A DNA stretch of 5,517 nt from CAYONM01 sp964405325 (GTDB lineage Bacteria > Planctomycetota > UBA11346): the NCBI GenBank assembly GCA_964405325.1, contig CAYONM010000245.1, positions 1-5,517 of the forward strand. The letters run 5' to 3'. Shown here in pieces: positions 5,487 to 5,517 of this stretch (positions within the stretch are counted from its first letter, which is position 1; every line of letters starts with the position of its first letter). Both the position numbers and the translations under genes were made by a program. The notes beneath the pieces were generated by a model. The model was not told the origin of the DNA and ran no database searches. It saw only the letters and a list, made by a program, of their open reading frames with translations.

Positions 5487-5517
5487 CTGCGTTGCTGGAA
5501 CCTCGAAATAGCCCTGC
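5487..5517. repeat. Dispersed palindromic repeat, copy 2, cut by the window edge
   Basis: The final 31 bases (ctgcgttgctggaacctcga onward) match the left arm of the repeat at 1345-1376, with few differences. The window ends where the centre of the palindrome is expected, so the complementary right arm probably lies just beyond. The flanking sequence from about 5442 may belong to the same element. Confidence 0.5.

Larger units (their letters stand above)
5090..5517. other. 428-base non-coding region with several short repeats
   Basis: No protein-like frame was found: the minus-strand frames at 5155-5370 and 5195-5410 have no ribosome site and no family resemblance. The region holds the glycosidase leader with its 21-bp tandem repeat, three heptads ending in TAAAC (5291-5311), overlapping inverted repeats (5374-5424), and a partial palindromic repeat at the edge (5487-5517). 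No clear minus-strand promoter for the glycosidase could be picked out by eye. Confidence 0.5.

Noticed and set aside
1..5517. CRISPR array, tRNA, rRNA or transposase
   Set aside because: No regularly spaced repeats of 24-40 bases, no cloverleaf-like sequence and no transposase motifs were seen on either strand.

Overview
The window looks like an accessory or transport region of a GC-rich proteobacterium. The evidence is a TctC/Bug-type periplasmic protein (a family concentrated in Proteobacteria), Gram-negative style signal peptides, and a short palindromic repeat that occurs twice between genes. A gammaproteobacterium is my guess, at low confidence. No rRNA, tRNA, CRISPR array or insertion sequence was recognised.

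Layout: bases 1-247 hold a leader with a TATAAT box, a perfect 14-bp palindrome directly behind it, and a compact GC hairpin. Bases 248-1144 (+) encode an orphan TctC-like solute-binding protein. Bases 1145-1534 appear non-coding and contain a decayed palindromic repeat plus a weak promoter candidate. Bases 1535-2485 (+) encode a family 3 (amino-acid type) solute-binding protein with a membrane helix at its C-terminus. One base later, 2487-3905 (+) encode a very divergent SLC1/DAACS (glutamate/dicarboxylate symporter fold) permease. A convergent intergenic region carries a minus-strand terminator candidate. Bases 4100-5089 (-) encode a GH43-like five-bladed beta-propeller glycosidase. Bases 5090-5517 are non-coding and rich in short repeats; at the window edge is half of the same palindromic repeat seen near 1345.

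The most interesting unit is 1535-3905. A binding protein normally paired with ABC transporters is instead made from the same transcript as an elevator-type secondary transporter, and it is tethered to the membrane by its own C-terminal helix. The permease keeps residues that hold the alpha-amino and alpha-carboxylate groups of an amino acid, but has lost the side-chain arginine and most of the sodium-site residues. I infer a binding-protein-assisted SLC1-type importer, probably for a neutral or unusual amino acid, with altered ion coupling. The orphan TctC-like gene upstream may be an independent uptake or sensing protein, or a third component. The GH43 gene is convergent and has no evident functional link.
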